From assembly GCA_024233085.1 (NCBI GenBank), contig JACKQC010000014.1, forward strand, positions 88,187 to 152,186: a stretch of 64,000 bases of DNA, read 5' to 3'. A program made the position numbers and the translations under genes. Origin of the DNA: Akkermansiaceae bacterium. Lineage in GTDB: Bacteria > Verrucomicrobiota > Verrucomicrobiia > Verrucomicrobiales > DEV007. How positions within the stretch are numbered: the stretch's first letter is position 1; each line of letters starts with the position of its first letter. This document shows positions 44,346-51,697 of this stretch, piece after piece. The notes beneath the pieces are model-generated. The model worked only from the letters and a program-made list of their open reading frames with translations, had not been told where the DNA came from and ran no database searches.

Positions 44346-44629
44346 GGGCGCGGGAGCGTTCGGGTGGGAAATGGCTTTTCCCTATCCTTACGGTGGAGAA
44401 CGGAGACAGGACACGGGAGCCGGCGCGGCGCAACCGGCAATCGTCTTCCCGGCGTCAAAAATGCGCCCTTCGCGGCTTCGGGCGCAACGGCGCGGTTCGG
44501 CCGGGGTTTCCTCGAAAAGCGAAGACGGGCTTCCCCTTCGCGAAAAATCCGCTGGCAAACTTCGCGACAACTCTGGATTTTAGGCTTTGCGCGGCGCCGG
44601 CGCCGTGCCCGCCCGAATTCCCAGCCGAC

Positions 44630-45265
44630 ATGGACCCCTCGACGAACGATCCCCCAGCCACGCCGGGCGACGTGGAGGAGGACCTTTGTCATTCGAACGA
44701 GCACCATGTCGCCCTGATGCTGCGGGTGAAGACGGGGGATGTCGCGGCCTTCGAGGAGCTGATGACGCTGCACCAGCACGCGGTGATCGGCACCGTGGCG
44801 AAGATGCTGGGCAGCCCGGACGACGCGGAAGACATCGCGCAGCAGGTTTTCATCCGCGTCTGGAAATCGGCGCCCCGATACGAGCCCCAGGCGAAGTTCA
44901 CGACCTGGCTGTTCACGATCACGCGCAACCTGGTTTTCAACGAAATGCGGCGCCGCCAGCGCAAGCCGGCTTATTCGATTGAGGAACGCGAGGAGGAATT
45001 CCACCTCTCCACGCCGGATCATGGCGCCAAGGGCCCGGACGAGGCCGCTCTTCAGAAGGAACTCGAGGACGCCATCGACGCCGCCATCCAAACGCTCCCG
45101 GAAAAACAGCGAATGGCGGTGATCCTGCGCCGATACGAGGACATGCCCTACGAGGAGATCGGCGCCATTCTGAAACTCTCGCTCCCGGCCGTCAAGAGCC
45201 TGCTTTTTCGCGCCCGGACGCAGTTGAAAGAGTCCCTGCGGGATTATCTTGGCGACGCCGACTGA
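44630..45265 (+). CDS. ECF-type RNA polymerase sigma factor
   Basis: 211 residues. Region 2 spans ~45-110: DDAEDIAQQVFIRVWKSAP (~65-83) and FTTWLFTITRNLVFNEMRRRQR are the core-binding and -10 recognition helices. Region 4 spans ~150-205: LPEKQRMAVILRRYEDMPYEEI and LSLPAVKSLLFRARTQLKES, a helix-turn-helix for -35 recognition. Between them is an acidic linker. There is no region 1 or 3, as in ECF factors. No anti-sigma gene is visible nearby; the next gene encodes a DUF58 protein. ATG at 44630 is chosen because codon use and conservation start there; the frame is open ~100 codons upstream into menF-leader sequence. Confidence 0.9.
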   Translation: MDPSTNDPPATPGDVEEDLCHSNEHHVALMLRVKTGDVAAFEELMTLHQHAVIGTVAKMLGSPDDAEDIAQQVFIRVWKSAPRYEPQAKFTTWLFTITRNLVFNEMRRRQRKPAYSIEEREEEFHLSTPDHGAKGPDEAALQKELEDAIDAAIQTLPEKQRMAVILRRYEDMPYEEIGAILKLSLPAVKSLLFRARTQLKESLRDYLGDAD

Positions 45266-45317
45266 GACCGCCGCCGAAAAGTGACCGAACCGGGCGGGGG
45301 CGCGGCGCGAGCGATTC

Positions 45318-45346
45318 ATCCGTGAAAATCGCGAAATCCGTGGTTT
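45318..45346. repeat. Short ATCCGTGAAA-type direct repeat
   Basis: ATCCGTGAAA ATCGCGAAA followed by ATCCGTGGTT, two near-copies of ATCCGTG around a related segment, in the gap between the sigma and DUF58 genes. Layout resembles the CGCTGAT decamer arrays of this window (AATCAGCGAAAATCAGCGG on the other strand) but the sequence differs. Confidence 0.5.
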
Positions 45347-45379
45347 CTTCCCCGCCGACTTTTCCGATTCGTTCCGCCC

Positions 45380-46300
45380 GTGCCCGTGCCGCCTTCGCCC
45401 GCAGATCCCGGCTCAAAGCCCGACATTGCCGACATCATCCGCAAGATTCGAAAGATCGAATTGCGGACGCGGGGCTTGGTGCGGGAGAGTTTCGGCGGTG
45501 AATACCACTCCTGTTTTCGGGGGGAAGGGATCGATTTCGAGGATTTCCGGGAATATCAGCCCGGCGACGAGGTGCGGTCGATCGACTGGAATGTGACCGC
45601 GCGGATGGGGGCGCCTTTCGTGAAGAAATTCACCGAACAGCGCGAGATGACCGTCATCCTCGCCATCGACGTGAGCGCCTCGGGGAACTACGGCAGCCTG
45701 GGGCCAAGCAAGCGCGAAATCATGGCCGAGGTGGCGGCCCTGCTGGCCTTTTCCGCCCTGCAGAACAAGGACAAGGTGGGCCTGATCCTGTTCACCGACG
45801 AGGTGGAGCTTTTCGTGCCGGCGAAGAAGGGCTCCTCGCACGCCCTGCGGCTGATCCGGGAAATCCTGTATTGCCGCCCGACGCGACGGCAGACCCATTT
45901 GTCGGCTCCGGTGCATATTCTGAAAAACCATCTGCGCCGACGTTCGCTGATTTTCCTGATCTCGGATTTCCTGTTTGACGAAAACATCACCAACGAGCTG
46001 CGAATTGTCAGCCGGAAACACGACCTGGTGGCCATTCAGGTGAGCGATCCGGCCGAGTTCGAGCTTCCCGCCGCGGGCCGCGTGCGGCTCGAGGACCCGG
46101 AGACGGGCGGGCAGATCGAAATCAACACCTCCCGTCCGGCGCTGCGAAAGGCCTACCGCGAAGCGTCCGATCGCTGGCAGGACGAATTGAACGCCCAATT
46201 CCGCCGGCTTTCCGTGGACAAGATCGACCTCCGGACCGACCGCGAATATCTGCCGGCCCTCCACGCCTTTTTCCGGAGACGGGAGGGAGTCGCCTCTTGA
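45380..46300 (+). CDS. DUF58 / VWA-like domain protein
   Basis: 306 residues, GTG start at 45380 (a second GTG lies two codons later). The DUF58 signature GEGIDFEDFREYQPGDEVRS (~49-68) and a MIDAS-like DVSASG (~97-102, DxSxS) identify it. HLRRRSLIFLISDFLFDE (~188-205) is the second core strand. Such proteins occur in operons with MoxR AAA+ ATPases and Bat proteins and are thought to act as metal-dependent adaptors in protein maturation or stress response. Here the MoxR gene is not adjacent; the next gene resembles the DUF4381 membrane partner. No membrane segment is seen, so it is probably cytoplasmic. Confidence 0.9.
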   Translation: MPVPPSPADPGSKPDIADIIRKIRKIELRTRGLVRESFGGEYHSCFRGEGIDFEDFREYQPGDEVRSIDWNVTARMGAPFVKKFTEQREMTVILAIDVSASGNYGSLGPSKREIMAEVAALLAFSALQNKDKVGLILFTDEVELFVPAKKGSSHALRLIREILYCRPTRRQTHLSAPVHILKNHLRRRSLIFLISDFLFDENITNELRIVSRKHDLVAIQVSDPAEFELPAAGRVRLEDPETGGQIEINTSRPALRKAYREASDRWQDELNAQFRRLSVDKIDLRTDREYLPALHAFFRRREGVAS

Positions 46301-46349
46301 GGCCCGCTTCCCTCCCGGCTTCGCCCCGCCCGAATCTCCTCCCTTCGCG

Positions 46350-46967
46350 ATGATTTCGTTTTCCCCGATACTGGCCCAGGACGCTCCGCCGGATATTCGG
46401 GACGTGATCGCCCCCGAGGCGCCGCCGAACTACCTGCTCATGGCGGTCGTGGGACTCTGCGGGCTGCTGTTTCTCGCCGCCATCACGATGCTGATCGTCA
46501 TGATTCTTCGGAGCCAGGCCCGAAAGCGCGCGGAACTGACCCCGGGCGCCATCGCCCGGAAGCGGCTCGAGGCCTTGCGCGCCCGCGCCGCGGAAATGCC
46601 GCCCAACGCCTTCAGCCTCGGCGTTTCGGAAGCGCTCAAGGATTATCTCAATGGCCGCTTTGGAGACGCCTTCCGTTTCGAAACCAGCGAGGAATTCCTC
46701 GAACGCGTTTCCGGCATGGCGGCGGGCCGCCTTCCCGAAAAGATCGGCGCCGGCGTGGCGAAATTCGTCACCCTCAGCGACGAGATCAAGTTCGGTCGGC
46801 CCCCGGATGCCGAGGCGCGCAAGGCGCCGCTTCTGGAACTGGCGCTTGAAATCGTAAACCATGTGCCGCCTCCCCCACCCCCTTTGCCGAGGCGCCCGGC
46901 CGCGGGCGGCGCCGGAAAAAGACCGGGCCGCGGAGCGAAACGCGGAGCCCCGACCCGAAAAGGTTGA
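46350..46967 (+). CDS. DUF4381-like single-pass membrane protein
   Basis: 205 residues. A short leader is followed by DIRDVIAPEAPPNYLLMAV and one strong membrane helix (~28-53, LLMAVVGLCGLLFLAAITML), then a cytoplasmic domain: RKRLEALRARAAEMPPNAFSLGVSEALKDYLNGRF (~68-103) and ETSEEFLERVSGM. This layout matches the DUF4381 family that accompanies DUF58 and VWA proteins in MoxR-Bat operons. The C-terminal ~35 residues are Pro-rich then Arg/Lys-rich and likely disordered. It follows the DUF58 gene by 49 nt and is probably co-transcribed with it. Confidence 0.75.
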   Translation: MISFSPILAQDAPPDIRDVIAPEAPPNYLLMAVVGLCGLLFLAAITMLIVMILRSQARKRAELTPGAIARKRLEALRARAAEMPPNAFSLGVSEALKDYLNGRFGDAFRFETSEEFLERVSGMAAGRLPEKIGAGVAKFVTLSDEIKFGRPPDAEARKAPLLELALEIVNHVPPPPPPLPRRPAAGGAGKRPGRGAKRGAPTRKG

Positions 46968-47039
46968 GGCCCGGCGCGGACGGGCGTTGCAATTTGGCGG
47001 GCCGAGCCCAATAATCGCCCTCCCAGGCGGTCTTTTGGC

Positions 47040-48734
47040 ATGTCCCGTTCCTTCTCCATCGCGATCTTTGCGCTGACCGGCGTCTTTTTCGGGTTGTTCT
47101 TCCTGTTTCCGATCTGGAGCACGGTCCAGGCCGCGTTTCAGGGGCCGGACGGGCGGTTTACCCTCGATTTCGTGGGCGCGGTTTTCGAAAACCCGGTCTA
47201 TCTGGAGGGCCTGCTGAATTCGCTCAAGATGGGGCTCCTCAGCACCGCTTTGAGCCTCGGCATCGCCCTGCCGCTGGCCCTGATGGCCAATCGTTACCGC
47301 TTTCCGGGCAAGGAATTCCTGACCTCGGCCCTCCTGATCCCGATGATACTTCCGCCTTTCGTCGGGGCACTGGGAGTCCGGCAGTTCCTCGGGCAGGCCG
47401 GCGTGCTGAACGCCCTGCTTATCAAGCTCGGCCTGGTCGATCCCGCCCACCCCATCGACTGGATGGGCGAGGGGCAACTGATGGGCGTTGTGGTGATGAA
47501 CGCGCTGCACCTCTACCCCATCGCCTACCTCAATGTGTCGGCGGCGCTGGCCAATCTCGATCCCGCCATGGAGGAGGCGGCGGAAAACCTCGGCTGCCAC
47601 GGAGCGCGCCGCCTTTTCCGGGTGACGCTGCCGCTCATCATGCCGGGATTGTTCGCCGGCGCGACCATCATTTTCATCTGGTCCTTCACCGAGTTGGGCG
47701 TGCCGTTGATCTTCGATTACGGCCGTGTGACCTCGGTGCAGATCTTCGACGGGATCAAGGACCTGAGCGGCAATCCGTTTCCCTACGCCCTGGTCGTCGT
47801 GATGCTGGGCGCGACGACACTGCTCTACCTCGCGGGCAAGATCCTGTTCGGGCGCGCGGATTTCGCGACCTCGGGCCGCGCCGCGACCGGCCGGCGAATC
47901 GAAAAGGCCTCGCCCCTCACCGGCTGGCTCTGCGCCGGCGCGTTTGTGGGCGTCTCCTTTGTCGCCATGCTGCCGCATCTGGGGGTGATCCTGCTCTCCC
48001 TGTCGAAAGACTGGTACGGGACGATCCTGCCCGAGCACCTGACTCTGGCCCACTATGAGCAGGCGCTGGGCCACCCGCTCACGGTGCATTCCATCGGAAA
48101 TTCCCTGCGATACGCCTCGCTTTCCACCGTGTTCGACATCGGGCTGGGCGTCGCCATCGCCTATGTGATCGTGCGAACCCGGCTGCCCGGCCGGCAGCTC
48201 CTCGACGCCCTTTCGATGCTGCCGCTCGCGGTGCCGGGCCTGGTTCTCGCCTTTGGCTATCTGGCGATGGCCCGCGAGGGACAAGCCTTTCACTTTCTCA
48301 TGCTGGGCGAGGATCCCGTCATCCTGCTGGTGATCGCCTACGCGGTGCGCCGCCTGCCCTATGTCGTCCGGTCCGCCGCCGCGGGCTATCAGCAGACCAG
48401 CCCCAGCCTTGAGGAGGCGGCGCAGAACCTCGGGTGCGCCCCCCTGCGGGCCCTGCGAAAAATCACCCTCCCGCTGATCGCGGCGAACCTGATCGCCGGC
48501 GGCCTCCTGGCCTTCTCTTTCGCCATGCTCGAGGTGTCCGATTCGCTGATCCTCGCGCAGCAGGCGGAGCATTTCCCGATCACGAAGGCGATCTACGCGC
48601 TGGTCTCGGCGCTCGGAGACGGCCATCAGCTGGCCAGCGCCCTCGGGGTCTGGGCCATGGTGTTTCTCGGCGTCACCATTCTGGGAGCCGGCCTCATCCT
48701 GGGGCAAAAACTCGGCGCGCTGTTCCGCGTTTGA
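47040..48734 (+). CDS. ABC transporter permease, fused two-domain (iron/thiamine FbpB-ThiP type)
   Basis: 564 residues with about 12 hydrophobic helices. Two BPD_transp_1 halves are each marked by an EAA loop: EEAAENLGCHGARRLFRVTLP (here positions ~178-198) and EEAAQNLGCAPLRALRKITLP (~459-479), the cytoplasmic contact sites for the ATPase. The fused double arrangement is typical of Fe3+, thiamine and related importers. The ATPase and the binding protein are not in the window on either side, so partners must be elsewhere or in a split locus. A short hairpin follows the stop. Substrate unknown. Confidence 0.9.
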   Translation: MSRSFSIAIFALTGVFFGLFFLFPIWSTVQAAFQGPDGRFTLDFVGAVFENPVYLEGLLNSLKMGLLSTALSLGIALPLALMANRYRFPGKEFLTSALLIPMILPPFVGALGVRQFLGQAGVLNALLIKLGLVDPAHPIDWMGEGQLMGVVVMNALHLYPIAYLNVSAALANLDPAMEEAAENLGCHGARRLFRVTLPLIMPGLFAGATIIFIWSFTELGVPLIFDYGRVTSVQIFDGIKDLSGNPFPYALVVVMLGATTLLYLAGKILFGRADFATSGRAATGRRIEKASPLTGWLCAGAFVGVSFVAMLPHLGVILLSLSKDWYGTILPEHLTLAHYEQALGHPLTVHSIGNSLRYASLSTVFDIGLGVAIAYVIVRTRLPGRQLLDALSMLPLAVPGLVLAFGYLAMAREGQAFHFLMLGEDPVILLVIAYAVRRLPYVVRSAAAGYQQTSPSLEEAAQNLGCAPLRALRKITLPLIAANLIAGGLLAFSFAMLEVSDSLILAQQAEHFPITKAIYALVSALGDGHQLASALGVWAMVFLGVTILGAGLILGQKLGALFRV

Positions 48735-48749
48735 TCGGTTTTGAATACC

Positions 48750-48773
48750 GGCAAGGCGAAAAATCTTGCCTTT
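48750..48773 (+). terminator. Possible terminator after the ABC permease gene
   Basis: GGCAAG (48750-48755) pairs with CTTGCC (48765-48770), with a 9-nt loop and TTTG following. The stem is only 6 bp and the T run is short, but it lies 16 nt after the stop, as expected for a terminator. Confidence 0.45.
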
Positions 48774-48888
48774 GAAAACCTTTAAGGATCACATGAATCC
48801 ACGGCGAACCGGATTGTTTTCATCGCGAGAAAAAACGCGCCCTCAAATATCAAAAATGAAGAAATTTTCATAATTTTCAAAAATACGC

Positions 48889-48916
48889 TTGATAATTATA
48901 ATAAATTCCATATACT
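48889..48916 (+). promoter_or_regulatory. Sigma-70-type promoter before the small secreted protein gene
   Basis: TTGATA at 48889-48894 and TATACT at 48911-48916 with a 16-nt spacer, embedded in the most AT-rich tract of the window. Transcription would start near 48923, about 58 nt before the ATG at 48981. Confidence 0.6.
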
Positions 48917-48980
48917 TTCTTTCGTTGGCCTGAGAAACCAACCTCCGAAACACGCCAAACACCGAACAGACGAAACACCG

Positions 48981-49289
48981 ATGAAAGCCACCTTCCTTCC
49001 TTCCCCGCGCAAGACACTCGCGCTCCTGGCATTGATCGCCACCGGCGGAATCAGCTTGAGCCACGCCGCCGATCCGGCTCCGCAACGTCAGGAATCCGAT
49101 TCCCGGACCACCACCGTCCTCCGTGTCGCGCCTTTCCAGAAACATTGGGATTCCCGCACCTGGGATCGCAGTCCGAGCACCTTCGCCTTCTGGCACGGCA
49201 AGGACGAGGGACTGCGCCGTCGCGATCTTCCCGAGCCGGAGGGTTCCCGCCGCGGCTCGAAACCCGCGGGCACACTTTTCAACCGCTAA
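48981..49289 (+). CDS. Small secreted protein of unknown function
   Basis: 102 residues. Signal peptide ~1-29 (KTLALLALIATGGISLSHAAD), giving a mature protein of ~73 residues. The mature part is polar and basic with aromatic pairs: QKHWDSRTWDRSPSTFAFWH (~53-72) and RRRDLPEPEGSRRGS. No family is recognised. It has its own good promoter and is followed by a hairpin before rpoA, so it appears to be an independent, possibly well expressed gene. No cysteines or lipobox are present. Confidence 0.65.
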   Translation: MKATFLPSPRKTLALLALIATGGISLSHAADPAPQRQESDSRTTTVLRVAPFQKHWDSRTWDRSPSTFAFWHGKDEGLRRRDLPEPEGSRRGSKPAGTLFNR

Positions 49290-49339
49290 TGACGGAGGCT
49301 CTCTGGCCTCACACGTCTGGAGTTACTGCCAAAAAAAAC

Positions 49340-49370
49340 CGAAAGCCGCCGTCACCTCCGGCGGCTTTCG
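49340..49370. terminator. Hairpin between the small secreted protein gene and rpoA
   Basis: Perfect 11-bp arms CGAAAGCCGCC (49340-49350) and GGCGGCTTTCG (49360-49370) with a 9-nt loop. An eight-A run precedes the stem, so the T run lies on the minus-strand transcript; on the plus strand only a short T cluster is inside the stem. It separates the upstream gene from the rpoA promoter. Confidence 0.55.
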
Positions 49371-49433
49371 CGTGTACCGGTCCCACCCGGGAGTCCCCGA
49401 TCGGGCCGCGTCAGGGCGTGCCGCTCCAATGAT

Positions 49434-49461
49434 TTGACAAATTCGCGTTTCCACCCATATT
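49434..49461 (+). promoter_or_regulatory. Promoter of rpoA-rplQ
   Basis: A perfect -35 hexamer TTGACA (49434-49439) and CATATT (49456-49461) as -10 with a 16-nt spacer. Start of transcription would be near 49468, leaving a leader of about 105 nt before rpoA. Confidence 0.6.
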
Positions 49462-49572
49462 CCGCGCGCACGAGCGAACTCCTACCGCCGTCGGTCCTCT
49501 GAGTTCCCGCCGTGAGTCTTCGGATTCGGGAACGCGCTCGTCGGAGGGAAACCCGGCAACCCCATTGTATCC

Positions 49573-50649
49573 ATGTCTGTAAAACTGGCTCCGTTCGAAG
49601 TCCCGGAACGTCTCACCAAAGACGAAAAAACCGCCACCGAAACCTACGCGAAGTTCGTCGCGGAACCCTTTGAGGCCGGGTTCGGTCACACCATCGGCAA
49701 CTCCCTGCGCCGCGTTCTCCTCTCCTCGCTGGAGGGCGCCGCCATCACCTCCGTCCGCATCTCGGGCGCCCAGCACGAATTCGCCTCGTTGCCCGGCGTC
49801 GTCGAGGACGTCACCGAGATCGTGCTCAACCTGAAGCAGATCCGCTTCAAGCATCACGAAAACAAGGAGCCCGCCACGCTGAACCTCTCCGTCGACAAAA
49901 CCGGCGTCATCACCGCCGCCGACATCGACGAGACCTCCCAATACGAGATCGTCAACAAGGACCAGCACATCTGCACGCTGGACAAGAAAGTGAAGTTCTC
50001 CATCGAGATGGAAGTCCGCGTCGGCCGCGGCTTCAACACCGGCGAGGAAAACAAGCACCCCGACACCCCCATCGGCGTCATCCCCATCGACTCCATCTTT
50101 TCCCCCGTCCGGCGCGTCAAATACGCCGTCGAAAACACCCGCGTCGGCCAGCGCACCGACTACGACAAGCTGATCCTCGAGGTCTGGACCGACGGCCGCA
50201 TCGAACCGCACGACGCCCTGCTCCAGGCTTCCGCCATCCTGCGCCATCACCTCGACGTCTTCGTCAACTACGACGACAGCCAGATCGAGATCGAGGCCGC
50301 GCCCGAGACCCAGAGCGAGGAAAACGCCGAACTCAAGAAGCTCCTCAACATGAGCGTCAACGAGATCGAGCTGTCCGTCCGCGCCGCGAACTGCCTCAAC
50401 AACGCCAACATCACCACCGTCGGCCAGCTCGCCATGAAGTCCGAGGCCGAGATGCTCAAGTATCGCAACTTCGGCAAGAAATCGCTCAACGAGATCAAGG
50501 ACAAGCTCTCCGAACTCGGCCTTTCCCTCGGCATGCAGATCGATCCCTCCCTGCTCGAGCAGCCCTACGGCGGCCCGTTGCTCGGCGGCGACCGCTTCTC
50601 CGAAGGCCCCGGCCTCGCGTCGCTGATCGCGCAAAATCTCGACGATTGA
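49573..50649 (+). CDS. rpoA: RNA polymerase alpha subunit
   Basis: 358 residues. The N-terminal domain (~20-245) has FEAGFGHTIGNSLRRVLLSS (~35-54), the dimer and beta-subunit contact region, and VGRGFNTGEEN. The C-terminal domain (~265-330) has ELSVRAANCLNNANITTVGQL and the helix-hairpin-helix FGKKSLNEIKDKLSELGLSL, which binds UP elements and activators. Length is slightly above the usual ~330 because of a Gly/Pro-containing tail (~331-358). It is followed by rplQ, as in most bacteria, but the usual upstream rpsM-rpsK-rpsD genes are replaced by an unrelated secreted-protein gene, and rpoA has its own promoter. Confidence 0.98.
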   Translation: MSVKLAPFEVPERLTKDEKTATETYAKFVAEPFEAGFGHTIGNSLRRVLLSSLEGAAITSVRISGAQHEFASLPGVVEDVTEIVLNLKQIRFKHHENKEPATLNLSVDKTGVITAADIDETSQYEIVNKDQHICTLDKKVKFSIEMEVRVGRGFNTGEENKHPDTPIGVIPIDSIFSPVRRVKYAVENTRVGQRTDYDKLILEVWTDGRIEPHDALLQASAILRHHLDVFVNYDDSQIEIEAAPETQSEENAELKKLLNMSVNEIELSVRAANCLNNANITTVGQLAMKSEAEMLKYRNFGKKSLNEIKDKLSELGLSLGMQIDPSLLEQPYGGPLLGGDRFSEGPGLASLIAQNLDD

Positions 50650-50746
50650 TTGATTCCCGACCGATTCCGCGCCATACCTTGGGACGCGGGCTTCGTATCG
50701 GAATCCCCCCATCCTTTCAACCCTTCACCTTTCGAGAATTCGGCTC

Positions 50747-51169
50747 ATGAGACACCGACGAAAAACCGTCAAACTCCAGCGAAAGGCCGCCCACCGCGAC
50801 GCCCTGCTGCGCAATCTCGCGTGCAGCCTGGTCGAGCACCGGCGCATCAAGACGACCCTGGCCAAGGCCAAGGCGCTCCGGCCCTTCGCCGAAAAACTGG
50901 TGACCCTCGCCAAGCGCGACACCCTCCACGCCCGCCGGCACGCCATTTCCGTGCTCGGCAGCAGCCAGCTCGCCCAGCGCACCGCGAAGGCCCTCTTCGA
51001 GGAAATCGCGCCGGCCCACGCCGACCGCCAGGGCGGCTACTGCCGCATCACCAAGCTCGGCCAGCGCCGCTCCGATTCCGCCCCCATGGCCTTCATCGAG
51101 TGGGTCGACGCCTACGTCCCCGCCGGCGAGGAGGCCGAGCCCGAGGAAGCGGCCGCCGCGTCCTCCTGA
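50747..51169 (+). CDS. rplQ: Ribosomal protein L17
   Basis: 140 residues. MRHRRKTVKLQRKAAHRDALL and LACSLVEHRRIKTTLAKAKALRP are the conserved N-terminal half; GGYCRITKLGQRRSDSAPMAFIEW is the conserved C-terminal motif. It binds 23S rRNA near the polypeptide exit. The last ~18 residues form a Glu/Ala-rich acidic tail beyond the usual ~120-residue core. It lies 97 nt after rpoA and ends in a strong terminator, so rpoA and rplQ form a compact unit. Confidence 0.98.
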   Translation: MRHRRKTVKLQRKAAHRDALLRNLACSLVEHRRIKTTLAKAKALRPFAEKLVTLAKRDTLHARRHAISVLGSSQLAQRTAKALFEEIAPAHADRQGGYCRITKLGQRRSDSAPMAFIEWVDAYVPAGEEAEPEEAAAASS

Positions 51170-51195
51170 CCCTCCGCGGCGGACAAACCGATTCA

Positions 51196-51229
51196 AAAAA
51201 CGCCGCCCCGGAAACGGGGCGGCGTTTTT
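51196..51229 (+). terminator. Strong rho-independent terminator after rplQ
   Basis: A perfect 15-bp stem, AAAAACGCCGCCCCG (51196-51210) with CGGGGCGGCGTTTTT (51215-51229), closed by a GAAA tetraloop and ending in the T run. It lies 26 nt after the rplQ stop. Confidence 0.95.
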
Positions 51230-51628
51230 GTTTCGTGGCTTAAAACCGGACGATCCCCACGTCAAATTCGGGAGAATGCCAAGGGTATTCCGCGGGGAAG
51301 CCCGGGGCTGGAACAAGCCCGGGAACTGATGACGCACGCGCCACCAATCCTGAAGCGGTTGTGGAATCGAGGCTGCCGCGTCTTCCACCGCCTGCGCAAC
51401 CCCTTCAGGGTTGGCGATTGATCGTCTTTGGTTTCCTGGGGTTGTTCCAACCCCAGGCTTCCATCCAAAGCGCCGTTGGCGTTTACCGATCCTGCCAACC
51501 ATTTACACGCCAGCCATCGAGCGTTTCAAAATGACCGCCACTTTCATTCACACCCACAGCGACGCCGGCGCCTGGGAACGAGGAACCCAGTGGTGGTAGG
51601 CTAACGATCCCCGTTTTCCCATCGCGGC
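51230..51628. repeat. Non-coding patch with three hairpins, two of them diverged copies of one element
   Basis: No supported gene. At 51301-51323 a stem CCCGGGGCT / AGCCCGGG encloses GGAACA. At 51435-51457 an inverted relative, CCTGGGGTT-GTTCC-AACCCCAGG, has a perfect 9-bp stem; read on the other strand both share the loop GGAACA and differ at paired arm positions. At 51397-51413 CAACCC-CTTCA-GGGTTG forms a third small hairpin. Short frames here have no recognisable content. The patch ends at the hairpin repeat pair of locus G. Confidence 0.7.
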
Positions 51629-51669
51629 CACCAAACAGGGTCAAGTCCCCGACTCAACCCTGTTGAATG
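51629..51669. repeat. Hairpin repeat pair (22-nt pitch), locus G
   Basis: Unit 1 (51629-51647) CACCAAAC-AGG-GTCAAGTC is degenerate; unit 2 (51651-51669) is GACTCAAC-CCT-GTTGAATG. Cores are 22 nt apart. It lies just downstream of the mnmE stop. Confidence 0.85.
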
Positions 51670-51697
51670 GGAAGGCACTTCCGGCGATCTCCCCGGC

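Noticed and set aside
46122..48707. An 861-codon minus-strand frame opposite the DUF58, DUF4381 and ABC permease genes
   Set aside because: Low-complexity Gln/Arg/His/Gly composition, no family features, and the sense strand carries three recognisable proteins.
49290..49330. Possible tRNA or other structured RNA between the small secreted protein gene and rpoA
   Set aside because: No cloverleaf or conserved tRNA boxes could be found here or elsewhere in the window; only the simple hairpin at 49340-49370 is supported.
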